A stretch of DNA of 64,000 bases, from the NCBI GenBank assembly GCA_964652205.1, contig CAZZAO010000005.1:1-64000 (forward strand). Direction: 5' to 3'. The notes beneath the pieces are model-generated. The model made no database searches. It worked only from the letters and a program-made list of their open reading frames with translations, and was not told the origin of the DNA. The position numbers and the translations under genes are program-made. The DNA is from ZC4RG36 sp964652205. Lineage in GTDB: Bacteria; Chloroflexota; Anaerolineae; Aggregatilineales; Phototrophicaceae. How positions within the stretch are numbered: the first letter of the stretch is position 1; each line of letters starts with the position of its first letter. Below, piece after piece: positions 51,747 to 61,023 of this stretch.

Positions 51747-54700
51747 TTATGAGACGCCTTCTGGCTGATTCAGCAGATTCTCGACCAGGGCATAGGTTTC
51801 GACCGCCGGACGAATGTCCAGCTCCTCGCGCAGCAGTTCACTCAGCCGCTCCATCTGTCGCAAAATCAGATCGCGCCGCCCGACCATCGCGTAGCACAGC
51901 ATCAGCTCGCGGTGAATGTCTTCACGGTACGAATCAACAGTCGTCGCCCGCCGGAAACACTCAACCGCGTCCTGAATCGCCCCTCGTAAGCGCAGGCTTT
52001 GTCCGAGCGCCAGCAGCGCATTCAGGTATTTGATTTCAAGCGCCTGCCGGTAATCAATGACCCAATCCTGCGTGAACGCCTGTAAGAACGGCCCTTTGTA
52101 CAGTTCGACCGCGCGCCGCCAGAGGACTTCGGTCTGCGCAAGCTGCGGCGACGACAACTGCGCGCGGCTGACTGCCGTTTCAAATTCAAACACATCGCAC
52201 CACAGGTCGAGTTCGGGATTGATCGAGTACAGGTTGTCTTCGTAGCGGATGACGTTCGCGCCAGCAGCGCGCCGGATTCGTCCGAGCGTGGCGTGAAGCT
52301 TCTGGCGAATCGGCTCTGCTTCGTCGTCGGGCCAGAAATCGAGGCCGATCTGCTCGCGGGTCACTGCGCCCTTGAACAGCAGATAGAAAAACAGCGTGCG
52401 CGCGGCAAGCGCTTTCCAGGCCGACGAAGCCACAGGAACGCCATCACGCTCGACCTGTTCAGCGCCAAAACACTGCACGACCAGGCTGTAGGTCGCGGTC
52501 TGCGGCACACTTTGTAGCTGCGGCGGTCGCGCCGTGACTTTGTTATTCAGGGCATCCATCTGGCGCAGCGCGTCGGCCAGCGCCGCAAAGCGTGCCGGAC
52601 AGGCTTCGATCATTCGCCTCAACCAGAGATTGTGACTGGCTTCAACAGCGATGGAGCGCAGCCCCGCGCGATGATTGGCCTCGCGCGCCGCCTGATCCAG
52701 ATACTGCTGGGCCGCCGCTTCATCCGATTCAAGCGCCGCCCGATAGGCGCAGATGCCAAGCGCGGTCATGCGAATGATATGGAACGGATAGCGCTCGATC
52801 TCGGCAAGCAGCGCCGGTAAACGACGTCTGGAGAGCGTCGCCTGACCGTTATCGAGCAGCAGCGCGCAGAGCGCAAGCTCGGACTCAAGGCGCTCTTCGA
52901 GCAAATGCGCGCTATTTGCCAGTTCCAGCGCCTCGTCCAGACAGGCGCGCGCTTCAGTAAACTGCTGCGACCAGCGATGCAGCGTTGCCAGACCCACCAG
53001 CAGCGCGCAGCGCAGCGACGGCTCTTTGTCCTGCGTCAGTTCCAGCCCGCGCCGATAATGCCGGAGCGCTTCATCACTGTTGCCGAGGTCGCGCTCCAGA
53101 TCGCCCAGGCTGGAGCGCAGGTAGCCTTCGGCGATAATCTCCGGCATCCGACGGACGGACAGCAATCCTTCTTCAAGCGTGCGTCGGGCCAGCAGATAAT
53201 CTCCGCACAAATATTGAAAGTAACCGAGGTTGTTAAGCGCCATGGCGATGCCGACGCTGCTGCCAAAGGCCCGCCGGAGCGCGACAAACTCATCAATCAA
53301 TCGGGCCGCTTCGTCGAAACGGCCCAGCCGCACATAGACCTGTTCCAGCGTCACCAGCAAATCGGCAATTGCAAACTGGTCACCGGTTCCACGATACAGA
53401 GGCAGCGCGGTTTCGAGTTCCTGGGCGGCGAGCGCCAGCTCGCCCAGATAGAAATGACCATGAGCGCAGATCGCCATAGCGAAGCCGCGCAGCCCCGGCG
53501 GCAGTGAGAGCTGCTCGATGCAGGGTGACGCCTGCTCGATGGCGGCCTGAAAATGGCCGAGATGATTCTCGACCGTCGCTCGCGCCAGCGCAACCTGCAC
53601 CAAGCCCGTCTGGTTGTCGCCAGATCGATACCCGGCTTCGGCCTCGTCAAGCGCGGTCGTCACCTGCTCATACTCGGCGCGGCTGCGATAGATCATGGCG
53701 GCGTAAAATGATAGGCGCGCCACCGACACTCCGGCTTGAGTCAGGGCGGCTTGCCACTCCAGCACGGTTTCGGTCTGCCCCTGCGCAAAATACATCTGGA
53801 CAGATCGCCCCGCCAGTTCTCCCGCTTCCTGAACCCGTTCAGCGGCCATCAGATGGTCAAAGGCGTCATCGAAGCGGCTATTCGTCTCGAACCAGCACGC
53901 CGCCTGATGATGCAGCGCGACGAACTGCGCCCGATCTCTCGCCTGAAGGCGGCGCTGCAAGAACGAGCGAAACAGGGGGTGATACGTCAGCCCGCCGGAC
54001 ACGCGCGTGACGAACAACTGCCGCTCAGTGACATCATTGAAGTAACGGAGACTGTCGGACAGGCCGAGCGCCGATTGACAGAGCGACGGCGACAGCTTCG
54101 TGAGAGTCGATGAGTGCAGAAGAAAATCCTGCATCCCCGGAACCTGACTGCGCAGGAGCAAATCAGCCATCGCGTCAAACAGACCTTCAGGGCCAGCCGG
54201 TTCGTCAAAGACCATCTGATTGACGTCGAGCGGCAGCGGCTGGAGCGCTAACAGCACGCCAGCAGGCCAGCCATCGAGCCGCGTCACCAGCGCCTGAACT
54301 TCGGCATTTGAGATCGACTTATCGCTTTCCTTCGCCAGCGCGACGGCTTCCTCGAAAGTAAAGCGGAGCTGTTCGTGGCCGATAGCCAGCACTTCACGCC
54401 GCGCGATCAATTCGGCAATCGGAAGCGTCGGCAGCGCGCGCCCCACCAGCATCAGGTGGCAGGCCGAAGGCAGATTGTCGATGAACGCGCGCAGCCAGAT
54501 TTCGGCCTCAGGCGCGTTAATCAGGAAGTGGACATCATCGAGAATATAGAGGACATCGTGCCGAAGCTCGCGCCGCAGGCTGTCGGTCATCAGTTCAGCC
54601 AGTTCTTCCGGCGGCGCGGCGGGCGGGAACGCCACATCCTGAATTCGGGGCGCAGCCGCCGAGAGAACAGACAGGCTGTGCTCGACCAGACTCGGCAGGT

Positions 54701-54914
54701 TGTGCTCGCGCTTTTCGACCGTGTGCCAGAGCGCCGCCGCGCCCAGCTCGCGCGCCAGCGCGGCGATCAGCGTCGTCTTCCCGTAGCCGGGCGGAGCGGC
54801 CAGCAGGGTCAGCCGGTGCTGCGTGGCTGACCTCAATATCTCCAGCAAATGGGGGCGCTCGATAGTCAGGGGCCGAAGGAGCGGTATTTCGGAAAGCAGC
54901 GAAGGCTCGTTCAT
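51747..54914 (-). CDS. STAND ATPase-TPR-BTAD transcriptional regulator
   Basis: This 1055-residue regulator begins with a STAND/MalT-like NTPase: Walker A APPGYGKTT (about 39-47) and Walker B LYILDDVHFL (about 120). A winged-helix region, then a long TPR array (about 330-780) with repeated paired helices follows. At the C-terminus a winged helix (VQCFGAEQVERDG, KALAARTLFFYLLF, KLHATLGRIRRA) and a bacterial transcriptional activation domain (ALLALGQSLRLRG to EELDIRP) match the SARP/AfsR type. It differs from MalT/LuxR proteins in lacking LuxR HTH. Such proteins switch on after ligand and ATP binding. The small genes downstream on the same strand are likely targets. It starts at ATG 54914. Confidence 0.88.
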   Translation of the reverse strand: MNEPSLLSEIPLLRPLTIERPHLLEILRSATQHRLTLLAAPPGYGKTTLIAALARELGAAALWHTVEKREHNLPSLVEHSLSVLSAAAPRIQDVAFPPAAPPEELAELMTDSLRRELRHDVLYILDDVHFLINAPEAEIWLRAFIDNLPSACHLMLVGRALPTLPIAELIARREVLAIGHEQLRFTFEEAVALAKESDKSISNAEVQALVTRLDGWPAGVLLALQPLPLDVNQMVFDEPAGPEGLFDAMADLLLRSQVPGMQDFLLHSSTLTKLSPSLCQSALGLSDSLRYFNDVTERQLFVTRVSGGLTYHPLFRSFLQRRLQARDRAQFVALHHQAACWFETNSRFDDAFDHLMAAERVQEAGELAGRSVQMYFAQGQTETVLEWQAALTQAGVSVARLSFYAAMIYRSRAEYEQVTTALDEAEAGYRSGDNQTGLVQVALARATVENHLGHFQAAIEQASPCIEQLSLPPGLRGFAMAICAHGHFYLGELALAAQELETALPLYRGTGDQFAIADLLVTLEQVYVRLGRFDEAARLIDEFVALRRAFGSSVGIAMALNNLGYFQYLCGDYLLARRTLEEGLLSVRRMPEIIAEGYLRSSLGDLERDLGNSDEALRHYRRGLELTQDKEPSLRCALLVGLATLHRWSQQFTEARACLDEALELANSAHLLEERLESELALCALLLDNGQATLSRRRLPALLAEIERYPFHIIRMTALGICAYRAALESDEAAAQQYLDQAAREANHRAGLRSIAVEASHNLWLRRMIEACPARFAALADALRQMDALNNKVTARPPQLQSVPQTATYSLVVQCFGAEQVERDGVPVASSAWKALAARTLFFYLLFKGAVTREQIGLDFWPDDEAEPIRQKLHATLGRIRRAAGANVIRYEDNLYSINPELDLWCDVFEFETAVSRAQLSSPQLAQTEVLWRRAVELYKGPFLQAFTQDWVIDYRQALEIKYLNALLALGQSLRLRGAIQDAVECFRRATTVDSYREDIHRELMLCYAMVGRRDLILRQMERLSELLREELDIRPAVETYALVENLLNQPEGVS

Positions 54915-55241
54915 ACTATACCTGGGTGCTAGGCGAGCCGGAGGTCAATGAAGTCGGGCTGAGGCGGAAACCGGCTGAGGTTGCCACGATGTTAAGGGAA
55001 GGATTGAAGTTGACTACTCGATCTATTTATCATAAACGCATCTCAGCTAGATTGCTATCTGATCGGTCTTTTTCGGGGTTGATGGTCGTTCTCCATCAAC
55101 CGGGTTACGGCACGGCGAAACAACAATCGAAATAGCGCCAGCCTATCCCCTACCCGCCGGGCAGATTCGACGATAGCGCTGTGATCCAGACCTGTGATAC
55201 CCTTTATTCTTTAGCTCACCCACCCCGATTTGAGGACAAAA
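54915..55241. other. Intergenic region between divergent BTAD regulator and serine hydrolase genes
   Basis: No gene is supported. A 9-base inverted repeat GGTTGATGG (55077-55085) with CCATCAACC (55093-55101) sits between the two starts and could be an operator. A short plus-strand frame at 54926-55135 has no recognisable features. Confidence 0.4.
55077..55101. promoter_or_regulatory. Inverted repeat, possible operator
   Basis: GGTTGATGG and CCATCAACC are separated by TCGTTCT. No T-run follows on either strand, so it is more like a binding site or structured leader than a terminator. Confidence 0.35.
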
Positions 55242-56597
55242 GTGACAATTCCCTACGATACGCTCGCCGGAGTTGTTGAAGCAGCGCGGCAGCAGTGGCA
55301 CGTCCCCGGTCTGGCGCTCGGCATCCTGCATAACGGCGAAACCTACACCGCAGGTTTCGGCGTGACCAGCGTCGAAAATCCGCTGCTGGTCGACGCCGAT
55401 ACGCTGTTTCAGATCGGCTCGATCACCAAGACCTTCACCGGCACGGCGGCGATGCGGCTGGTCGAACGAGGGATGCTCGACCTCGATACGCCGATCCGCG
55501 CCTATCTCCCCGATCTACGCCTGTCGAGCGAGGAACTAACGGCGCAGATCACACTGCGCCATCTATTCACCCATACCAGCGGCTGGGAAGGCGATTACTT
55601 CGATGATTATGGCAGCGGCGATGACGCGCTCGCCCGTTACGTGGCCGACATGGGAGCGCTGCCGCAGTGGGTTCCGATGGGAACACTCTGGTCGTACAAT
55701 AACGCCGGTTTCAATCTCGCCGGTCGGGTGATCGAAGTCGTCGCCGGTAAACCCTACGAAACCGTCGTCAGGGAATTGATCTTCGAGCCGCTCGGCATGA
55801 CGCGGACAACCTTCTTTCCCGCTGAAGCCATGACCTACCGCTTCAGCGTCGGCCATGTCGCGGACGATCCGCCGAAGGTCGCGCGCCCGTGGCCGCTGGC
55901 GCGCGTCTCGAACGCTGCTGGCGCGATTGCCTCAACCATCAACGACCTGCTCCGCTACGCTCGGCTGTACCTGAACGGCGGCGTCACCGACAGCGGCGAA
56001 CGCCTGCTCAACCCGGAAACGATTGCGCTGATGCACTCCGAATTGTTCTCGACAGGCAGTTGGGGCAATGCGGTCGGCGTGACCTGGTATTTACGCGATA
56101 TTCAGCACGTCCGCCTGATCGGACACGGCGGCTCGACTAACGGCTTTCAGGCCACCTTGCAGCTTGCTCCAGCGCAGAATTTCGTCTTCATCGCCCTCAC
56201 CAACGCCAGCAACGGCAGCGCGCTCTACGGCCAGATTCTCAACTGGACGCTCGAACAGTTCCTCGGCGTCAAAGAGCCGAAGCGCAATCTGCTGCCGCTG
56301 TCCGACGAAGAGTTAAGCGGCTATGTCGGCAGGTACAGCGCAGCGCTCGACGAGATCGAAATCACGCTCAAGGAGCATCAACTCTGGGCGCAAGTCCACG
56401 ATCTTGGCGGCTTCCCCGTCCGCAGTTCGCCGCCTGATTCACCGCCTGCGCCGCCTGTCCGCTTGAGCTTCTACGAGCCGGACAAGGGCCTGTTTATCAA
56501 CCCGCCCAGAGATGATGCCCGTGTGGAATTTCTGCGTGACGCCAGCGGCAGGATCGAATGGCTGCGCGCCGGTGGGCGTATTCACCGCCCGACCTGA
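55242..56597 (+). CDS. Serine hydrolase of the beta-lactamase (class C/D-peptidase) family
   Basis: This 451-residue protein has the fold of class C beta-lactamases and D-aminopeptidases. The nucleophile lies in GSITKTF, the second motif is YNNAG (Y-x-N), and the third is GHGGST in place of KTG. A C-terminal beta domain (about 360-450) follows. No signal peptide is seen, so it is likely cytoplasmic, which is unusual for a beta-lactamase and fits an esterase or peptidase. GTG 55242 has GAGGA at good spacing; TTG 55230 is less likely. A strong terminator follows. Confidence 0.88.
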   Translation: MTIPYDTLAGVVEAARQQWHVPGLALGILHNGETYTAGFGVTSVENPLLVDADTLFQIGSITKTFTGTAAMRLVERGMLDLDTPIRAYLPDLRLSSEELTAQITLRHLFTHTSGWEGDYFDDYGSGDDALARYVADMGALPQWVPMGTLWSYNNAGFNLAGRVIEVVAGKPYETVVRELIFEPLGMTRTTFFPAEAMTYRFSVGHVADDPPKVARPWPLARVSNAAGAIASTINDLLRYARLYLNGGVTDSGERLLNPETIALMHSELFSTGSWGNAVGVTWYLRDIQHVRLIGHGGSTNGFQATLQLAPAQNFVFIALTNASNGSALYGQILNWTLEQFLGVKEPKRNLLPLSDEELSGYVGRYSAALDEIEITLKEHQLWAQVHDLGGFPVRSSPPDSPPAPPVRLSFYEPDKGLFINPPRDDARVEFLRDASGRIEWLRAGGRIHRPT

Positions 56598-56621
56598 ACC
56601 GGAGCAGCCCGCGCTGGAATC

Positions 56622-56657
56622 AAAAGCGTTCGGTCAAAGGTTGACCGAACGCTTTTT
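56622..56657. terminator. Bidirectional Rho-independent terminator
   Basis: AAAAGCGTTCGGTCAA pairs perfectly with TTGACCGAACGCTTTT around AGG. It ends both the serine hydrolase (plus) and the PIG-L deacetylase (minus) transcripts. Confidence 0.9.
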
Positions 56658-56669
56658 CTACGCTTCAAC

Positions 56670-57518
56670 CTAAAAATTGACGATGCCGAAGGGAAACAGC
56701 TTACTGACGTTTTCTTTCGTAAGCTGTCCGCCATACTCGCAGCGCTCGAACGCCTCGACGTACTGCATCTGGCTCCGCTGCTCCTGTGACAGTTTATCCG
56801 CAACTCGCGCGATGATCGCCGCTGCGTCGTTCCACGAGGCCCATTTAGCCTTCAGCCACGCCAGCCGTTCCGTTTCGCCCTGCGGCACTTCGTCCGAATA
56901 GCCCTCAATCCACGGCAGCCATTCGTAAATCTGCGATTCGTGGAAAGCCAGCGCCTCAATCTTCTGGTCGATCACGCTGGTTACATCGACCACGACTTCG
57001 GGAATGAATGGATAGGGCTTCTTAAACCGATCCTGATGATAGACGATGACCGGGTTTGAAACTGAACGCGGCGTGAACGGGACGACATTCGGCACGCAAA
57101 ACAGGTAGGCCGAATCCTGTACCAGCAGCGAGGTATTGCGGTGGTCAGGATGATAATCGTTCGGACGGTGGGTGATAATCAGGTCGGCTTTGGCTTCGCG
57201 CACCAGTTGAATGACCTTGTGCCGATTTTCAATCGACGGCTCAAGTTCGCCGTCGTGGTTGTCAAAGACGAAGTAGTTAATGCCGAGATAGTCGGCGACG
57301 GCCTGACTTTCCCTGCGCCGCCGCTGCGCCAGCGCGCCACCGCCCTGCGTCTGGTGGCCGGCATCGCCGTTGGTAGCCGAGAGGTAATTGACGGTATGCC
57401 CCGCTTGCAGATAGCGGATCGCCGTGCCGCCGAACTGAATGTCGGCATCGTCGGGATGCGCGCCAATGAACAGCACGCTCAGTTTCTCGGCGGGTTCCTG
57501 ATTCGGGATAATTCCCAT
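56670..57518 (-). CDS. PIG-L/LmbE family zinc deacetylase
   Basis: This 282-residue hydrolase has the zinc-binding motif AHPDD near residue 20 and the third ligand in HPDHR near 123. The family removes acetyl groups from GlcNAc in GlcNAc-PI, GlcNAc-Ins or bacillithiol precursors, or from diacetylchitobiose. It is 121 bases from the ROK kinase gene (stop to start direction shared), together suggesting amino-sugar processing. Residues FIGAHPDDADIQFGGTA and SATNGDAGH are typical. Substrate is not determined. Confidence 0.9.
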   Translation of the reverse strand: MGIIPNQEPAEKLSVLFIGAHPDDADIQFGGTAIRYLQAGHTVNYLSATNGDAGHQTQGGGALAQRRRRESQAVADYLGINYFVFDNHDGELEPSIENRHKVIQLVREAKADLIITHRPNDYHPDHRNTSLLVQDSAYLFCVPNVVPFTPRSVSNPVIVYHQDRFKKPYPFIPEVVVDVTSVIDQKIEALAFHESQIYEWLPWIEGYSDEVPQGETERLAWLKAKWASWNDAAAIIARVADKLSQEQRSQMQYVEAFERCEYGGQLTKENVSKLFPFGIVNF

Positions 57519-57639
57519 GATGGCTCCACAGGCTCAGGCACAGGTCGATTCCCCGCTTGAGTCGGTGTGCCTCGCCCGACCAAGACAGTCTGAGGTCGGG
57601 ACTGTATCGAATCCGTTCAGCCGACGCAACAAGCCAGTT

Positions 57640-58596
57640 TCAAGTGGTACGCTGAAGCCCGTACCATGCCTGACAGGCCGCGCCAACCGCAGGCGACATC
57701 ACCTGTGACTGAACGATTTCGAGATGGCGATACATCGCCAGCGTCGTCCGCTGATCGAGCGAACGCCGGGCCGCCGGAAAGATGAACCCTGCCGCCGCGT
57801 GTCCGAGGCCGCCGCCGATGACGTAGAGCGCCGGACTGAGAATCCCCGTCAGGCAGATCATCAGCGAAGCGAGCCAGTCTCCCATCTCGTCCATGACGGC
57901 CAGCGCCAGCGCGTCGCCGGAATGCGCCGCCTCGATGACGGCAGCCGTCGTCAGCCGCTCGCCGAGGTCGGCCAGCACGCTCTGCGGATAGTCGGGCAGA
58001 TGCTCACGCGCGCCTGCCAGCATCCCCTGCCCTGACAGGTACATCTCCGGGCAGCCGTACATCCCGCAGACACACCGGCGGTTCGTCGGCATGAACGGCA
58101 TGTGGCCGATTTCCATCGCCGTGAAGCCGGAGCCGAGCAAAAGCTGGCCGCCGACCACCGCGCCGCCGCCCACGCCTGTCCCCAGCGTCAGATAGACGAA
58201 ATCACGCTGCCCGCGCGCCGCACCAAAGTACAGTTCGCCGAGCGCGCTGGCATTAGCATCTTTGGCGACCCACACCGGCAGGTTTTCGGGCAACCGCGCC
58301 TGAATCCCCGCGCCGAGCGGAACGCCATACCAGTTCAGATTAGTCGAGACATCAATCACGCCAGTGATCGGATTGACGATCCCCGCGCAGCCCACACCGA
58401 CGCCGGTGATCGGTCGATCCGTCTCTGCCAGCAGATGATGAACGCCCTCGGCGACCCGATCCATGACGGCATCTGCGCCTTGCGCCGGGAGCGTCGGCAG
58501 AACGTCGGTCGCCAGCACGTTTCCGGCGCGGTCGATCAGCGCAAAAGCGATCTTCGTCCCACCAATATCAACGCCAATGGCAAGCTGGTCGGTCAT
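57640..58596 (-). CDS. ROK-family sugar kinase
   Basis: This 318-residue protein has the ATP-binding IGVDIGGTKIAFAL at the N-terminus, the catalytic aspartate in AKDANASALGE, TLGTGVGGGAV and the zinc motif CVCGMYGCPEMYLSG. It has no DNA-binding domain, so it is a kinase (glucokinase or N-acetylmannosamine/GlcNAc kinase type) and not a repressor. ATG 58596 is chosen as it precedes the glycine motif directly; a longer frame to 58704 lacks support. It starts 7 bases after the SIS gene. Confidence 0.9.
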   Translation of the reverse strand: MTDQLAIGVDIGGTKIAFALIDRAGNVLATDVLPTLPAQGADAVMDRVAEGVHHLLAETDRPITGVGVGCAGIVNPITGVIDVSTNLNWYGVPLGAGIQARLPENLPVWVAKDANASALGELYFGAARGQRDFVYLTLGTGVGGGAVVGGQLLLGSGFTAMEIGHMPFMPTNRRCVCGMYGCPEMYLSGQGMLAGAREHLPDYPQSVLADLGERLTTAAVIEAAHSGDALALAVMDEMGDWLASLMICLTGILSPALYVIGGGLGHAAAGFIFPAARRSLDQRTTLAMYRHLEIVQSQVMSPAVGAACQAWYGLQRTT

Positions 58597-58603
58597 CGCA
58601 GGC

Positions 58604-59359
58604 TTATTTATGTCCCAGACCGAGGAAAGCGGGCAGAGTCGCCATCTGGTAGCGCGCCAGAAAGGGGCGATAGCGCTGCAAAAGCGCGTTATTATGCGCG
58701 TCACCTTCGGTCAGGTTGGCGCTGACCCACAGCGGCGGCTCGATGCCGCGCTCGGCCAGCAGCCCCGCTGCCTGAACGGTAATCGCCTGCACGATAGCCG
58801 ATCCGGCGATAGTCGAAGTCGCGCCCGTTCTGTAGGGCGTGTCAGGCAGCCCAATCGCCGCGTCTCCCGCCGGAGTGTGCGTATCGATGGCAATATCGGC
58901 GACTTCGTACAGCTTCTTGCCGCTCGAATGGCGCGACGCCACCGAGCGACTGTGCGTCAGCGAAGTAATGGCAATCACCTTCAGCCCGCCCGTCCGCGCC
59001 AGCGACGCCATTTCAATCGGCACCGGGTTGACGCCGGAATTAGAAATGACCGCGAGGACGCTGCCCGCGCGGAACTCATAGCGCGCCATCAGATACTTCG
59101 CTACGCCCTCGACGCGCTCGGCGTCACCGTCGGCCACGTCGTCAATCGCCAGCACCGGGGCAAGGCCGCCGGCGCGGTACGCCGCATCTTTAGCGATCAG
59201 CGCCGAGTGGCCGCTGCCGAAGAGCATGAACAGGCCACCCTTTTCGATGGCCTCAGCGACGGCCTGCGCAGCCTGTTCAATCGCCGGTTTCGACTCGGTT
59301 TCGAGCAAATGGAGCAGATTGATTACAGTGGAGAGGTACTGTCCGGCGAAATCGGTCAT
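58604..59359 (-). CDS. SIS-domain sugar phosphate-binding protein
   Basis: This 251-residue protein has a SIS domain with GGLFMLFGSGHSALIAKDAAYRAGG and a later ISNSGVNPVPIEMA loop that holds sugar phosphate. It matches the UPF0309 group, related to MurQ and NagB-type isomerases. ATG 59359 follows GAGGG at seven bases. It is probably an isomerase, etherase or binding protein for an amino-sugar phosphate made by the neighbouring ROK kinase. It is divergent from the ABC transporter. Confidence 0.85.
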   Translation of the reverse strand: MTDFAGQYLSTVINLLHLLETESKPAIEQAAQAVAEAIEKGGLFMLFGSGHSALIAKDAAYRAGGLAPVLAIDDVADGDAERVEGVAKYLMARYEFRAGSVLAVISNSGVNPVPIEMASLARTGGLKVIAITSLTHSRSVASRHSSGKKLYEVADIAIDTHTPAGDAAIGLPDTPYRTGATSTIAGSAIVQAITVQAAGLLAERGIEPPLWVSANLTEGDAHNNALLQRYRPFLARYQMATLPAFLGLGHK

Positions 59360-59647
59360 GATGGCCCTCAGGTCACGGTCTGGAACAATAAGCTGCAAGA
59401 TTAGACATTCAATCAGCTAAAAACTTGTCAAACCGTCGTTTAAAGTGTACAAACAACGCAGGTTTGCGACGAGGTTGAGACTTTCTTGAAACGAGTCTCT
59501 AGCCCCATGCCGGTTTTCAGGTCCAACACAGCGGCATTATAACCATAAGCGGCATACAAATAATATATAAGGAAGGTGGAATTAGCGAAGACCCGATCTG
59601 GCGCAGTGACATTCTTGCAAGAGGTTAATTTAACTGGGGGGCATCTG
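59360..59647. other. Divergent promoter region of the SIS/ROK and ABC transporter groups
   Basis: An imperfect inverted repeat GAGACT (59477-59482) with AGTCTC (59494-59499) lies between the two groups and could be an operator. TTTTCA with TATAAC near 59537 is a weak plus-strand promoter candidate. Confidence 0.35.
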
Positions 59648-60922
59648 ATGAAGAAATTGTTCGTTGTTTCGCTTTTAGTCGTGCTGGCGACCTCGTTCGT
59701 CGCTCACGCGCAGGATAAAGTGACGCTGGTGTATGGAAGCTGGCGCACGGAAGACGTCAACGCCTGGGAAAAGATTCTGGCCGTGTTTGAGGCCGAGAAT
59801 CCGAACATCGACGTCCGGTTCGAGCCAACCCTCAACACTGAATACGACGCGCAGATGAGCAGCGCGGTAGCCGCTGGCACTGGCCCCGACGTCTTCGCCT
59901 GCCGTCCGTTCGACCGCGCCCTGCTGCTTTATCAGGCGGGCGGGCTGCTCGACATCAAGGATGAAATCCCCGGCCTGAGCCACTACAGTGACGTCGCCAA
60001 AGGCGCGTGGTCGACCGACGACAAGAGCGCGACCTACTGTGTGCCGATGGCCTCGGTGCTGCATGGCTTCATCTACAATAAGGACATTTTCGACCAGCTC
60101 GGCCTGACCGTGCCGACGACCGAGACGGAGTTCTTTGCCGTCCTCGATAAGATCAAGGCTGCGGGCATCACGCCGCTCGACATCACCACCAAAGACGCCT
60201 GGACGACCCAGACGATGGGCTTCGAGAACATGTGGCCGAACTTCGCGGGCGGCGAGCCTGCCCGTCTCGGCCTGATTGATGGCACGGTTAAGTACACCGA
60301 TCCGGGCTTCGTCGCTGCGCTGACCACCGTCGGCAAATGGGGCGCATACCTGCNNNNNNNNNNGTCGATTGGCTACGCCGACGCGCAGCAGCTTTTCCCG
60401 CTCGGTCAGGCCGCCATTTACCCGTCTGGCTCATGGGAAATCCCCGGCTTTGAAGAACTGGCTGACTTCCAGATGGGCGCGTTCAAGCCCTACATGCCCG
60501 ATGACGCCAAGGAATGCTGGATCAGCGATGAAGTCGATATCGCCGTCGGCATGAACGCCAAAGGCGCGCATCAGGCTGAAGCCAAGACCTTCCTCAACTG
60601 GCTGACAACGCCAGAGTTCGCCCAGCTTTACTCGGACAATCAGCCGGGCTTCTTCCCGCTGGCCGACTACCCGATTGAAGTCAAGGACCCGCTGGCCGCC
60701 GAGTTCCTGTCGTGGCGCAGCGAGTGCGGCTCGACCATCCGCAGCTCCGACCAGTACCTGTCGCGCGGTGAGCCTGCCGTTGCGACAACCCTGGCCGACA
60801 ATGTTTACCTGGTTGTTCAGGGCAAGGAAACGGCTGAGGAAGCGCTCCAGAAGGTTCAGTCCGGCCTCGACGAGTGGTACAAGCCGATGGCCGCGCCCGC
60901 TGAAGCGACCGCCAGCAGCTAA
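59648..60922 (+). CDS. Carbohydrate ABC transporter substrate-binding protein
   Basis: This protein of about 424 residues has a signal peptide ending in AHA and the type I solute-binding fold of family 1 (MalE/CUT1) proteins: DVNAWEKILAVFEAENP, GTGPDVFACRPFDRALL, GFIYNKDIFDQLGL and GSWEIPGF. Unlike many Gram-positive homologues, it has no lipobox cysteine. A 10-N gap interrupts it at 60354-60363 but the frame continues. ATG 59648 has GGGGG upstream. It precedes two permease genes; the ATPase is not encoded here. The ligand is probably an oligosaccharide or amino sugar. Confidence 0.9.
   Translation: MKKLFVVSLLVVLATSFVAHAQDKVTLVYGSWRTEDVNAWEKILAVFEAENPNIDVRFEPTLNTEYDAQMSSAVAAGTGPDVFACRPFDRALLLYQAGGLLDIKDEIPGLSHYSDVAKGAWSTDDKSATYCVPMASVLHGFIYNKDIFDQLGLTVPTTETEFFAVLDKIKAAGITPLDITTKDAWTTQTMGFENMWPNFAGGEPARLGLIDGTVKYTDPGFVAALTTVGKWGAYLXXXXSIGYADAQQLFPLGQAAIYPSGSWEIPGFEELADFQMGAFKPYMPDDAKECWISDEVDIAVGMNAKGAHQAEAKTFLNWLTTPEFAQLYSDNQPGFFPLADYPIEVKDPLAAEFLSWRSECGSTIRSSDQYLSRGEPAVATTLADNVYLVVQGKETAEEALQKVQSGLDEWYKPMAAPAEATASS
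60354..60363. other. Assembly gap (10 N)
   Basis: Ten N residues inside the substrate-binding protein gene keep the frame, but since the other gap is also exactly ten N, the size is a placeholder. Confidence 0.95.
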
Positions 60923-61023
60923 CTCGATCCACATCATGCAGCGCGGCTGGCTCGCACTCACGAGTCAGCCGCGTGACTGGATGCTCCGCGCCGCGCCATT
61001 AGTGAAAGGGTTCATGGCAGAAC

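Noticed and set aside
54926..55135. Small plus-strand gene in the BTAD-hydrolase gap
   Set aside because: No ribosome site, no recognisable motif and composition like spacer DNA.
57640..58596. ROK-family transcriptional repressor
   Set aside because: No N-terminal helix-turn-helix is present, so it is treated as a kinase.
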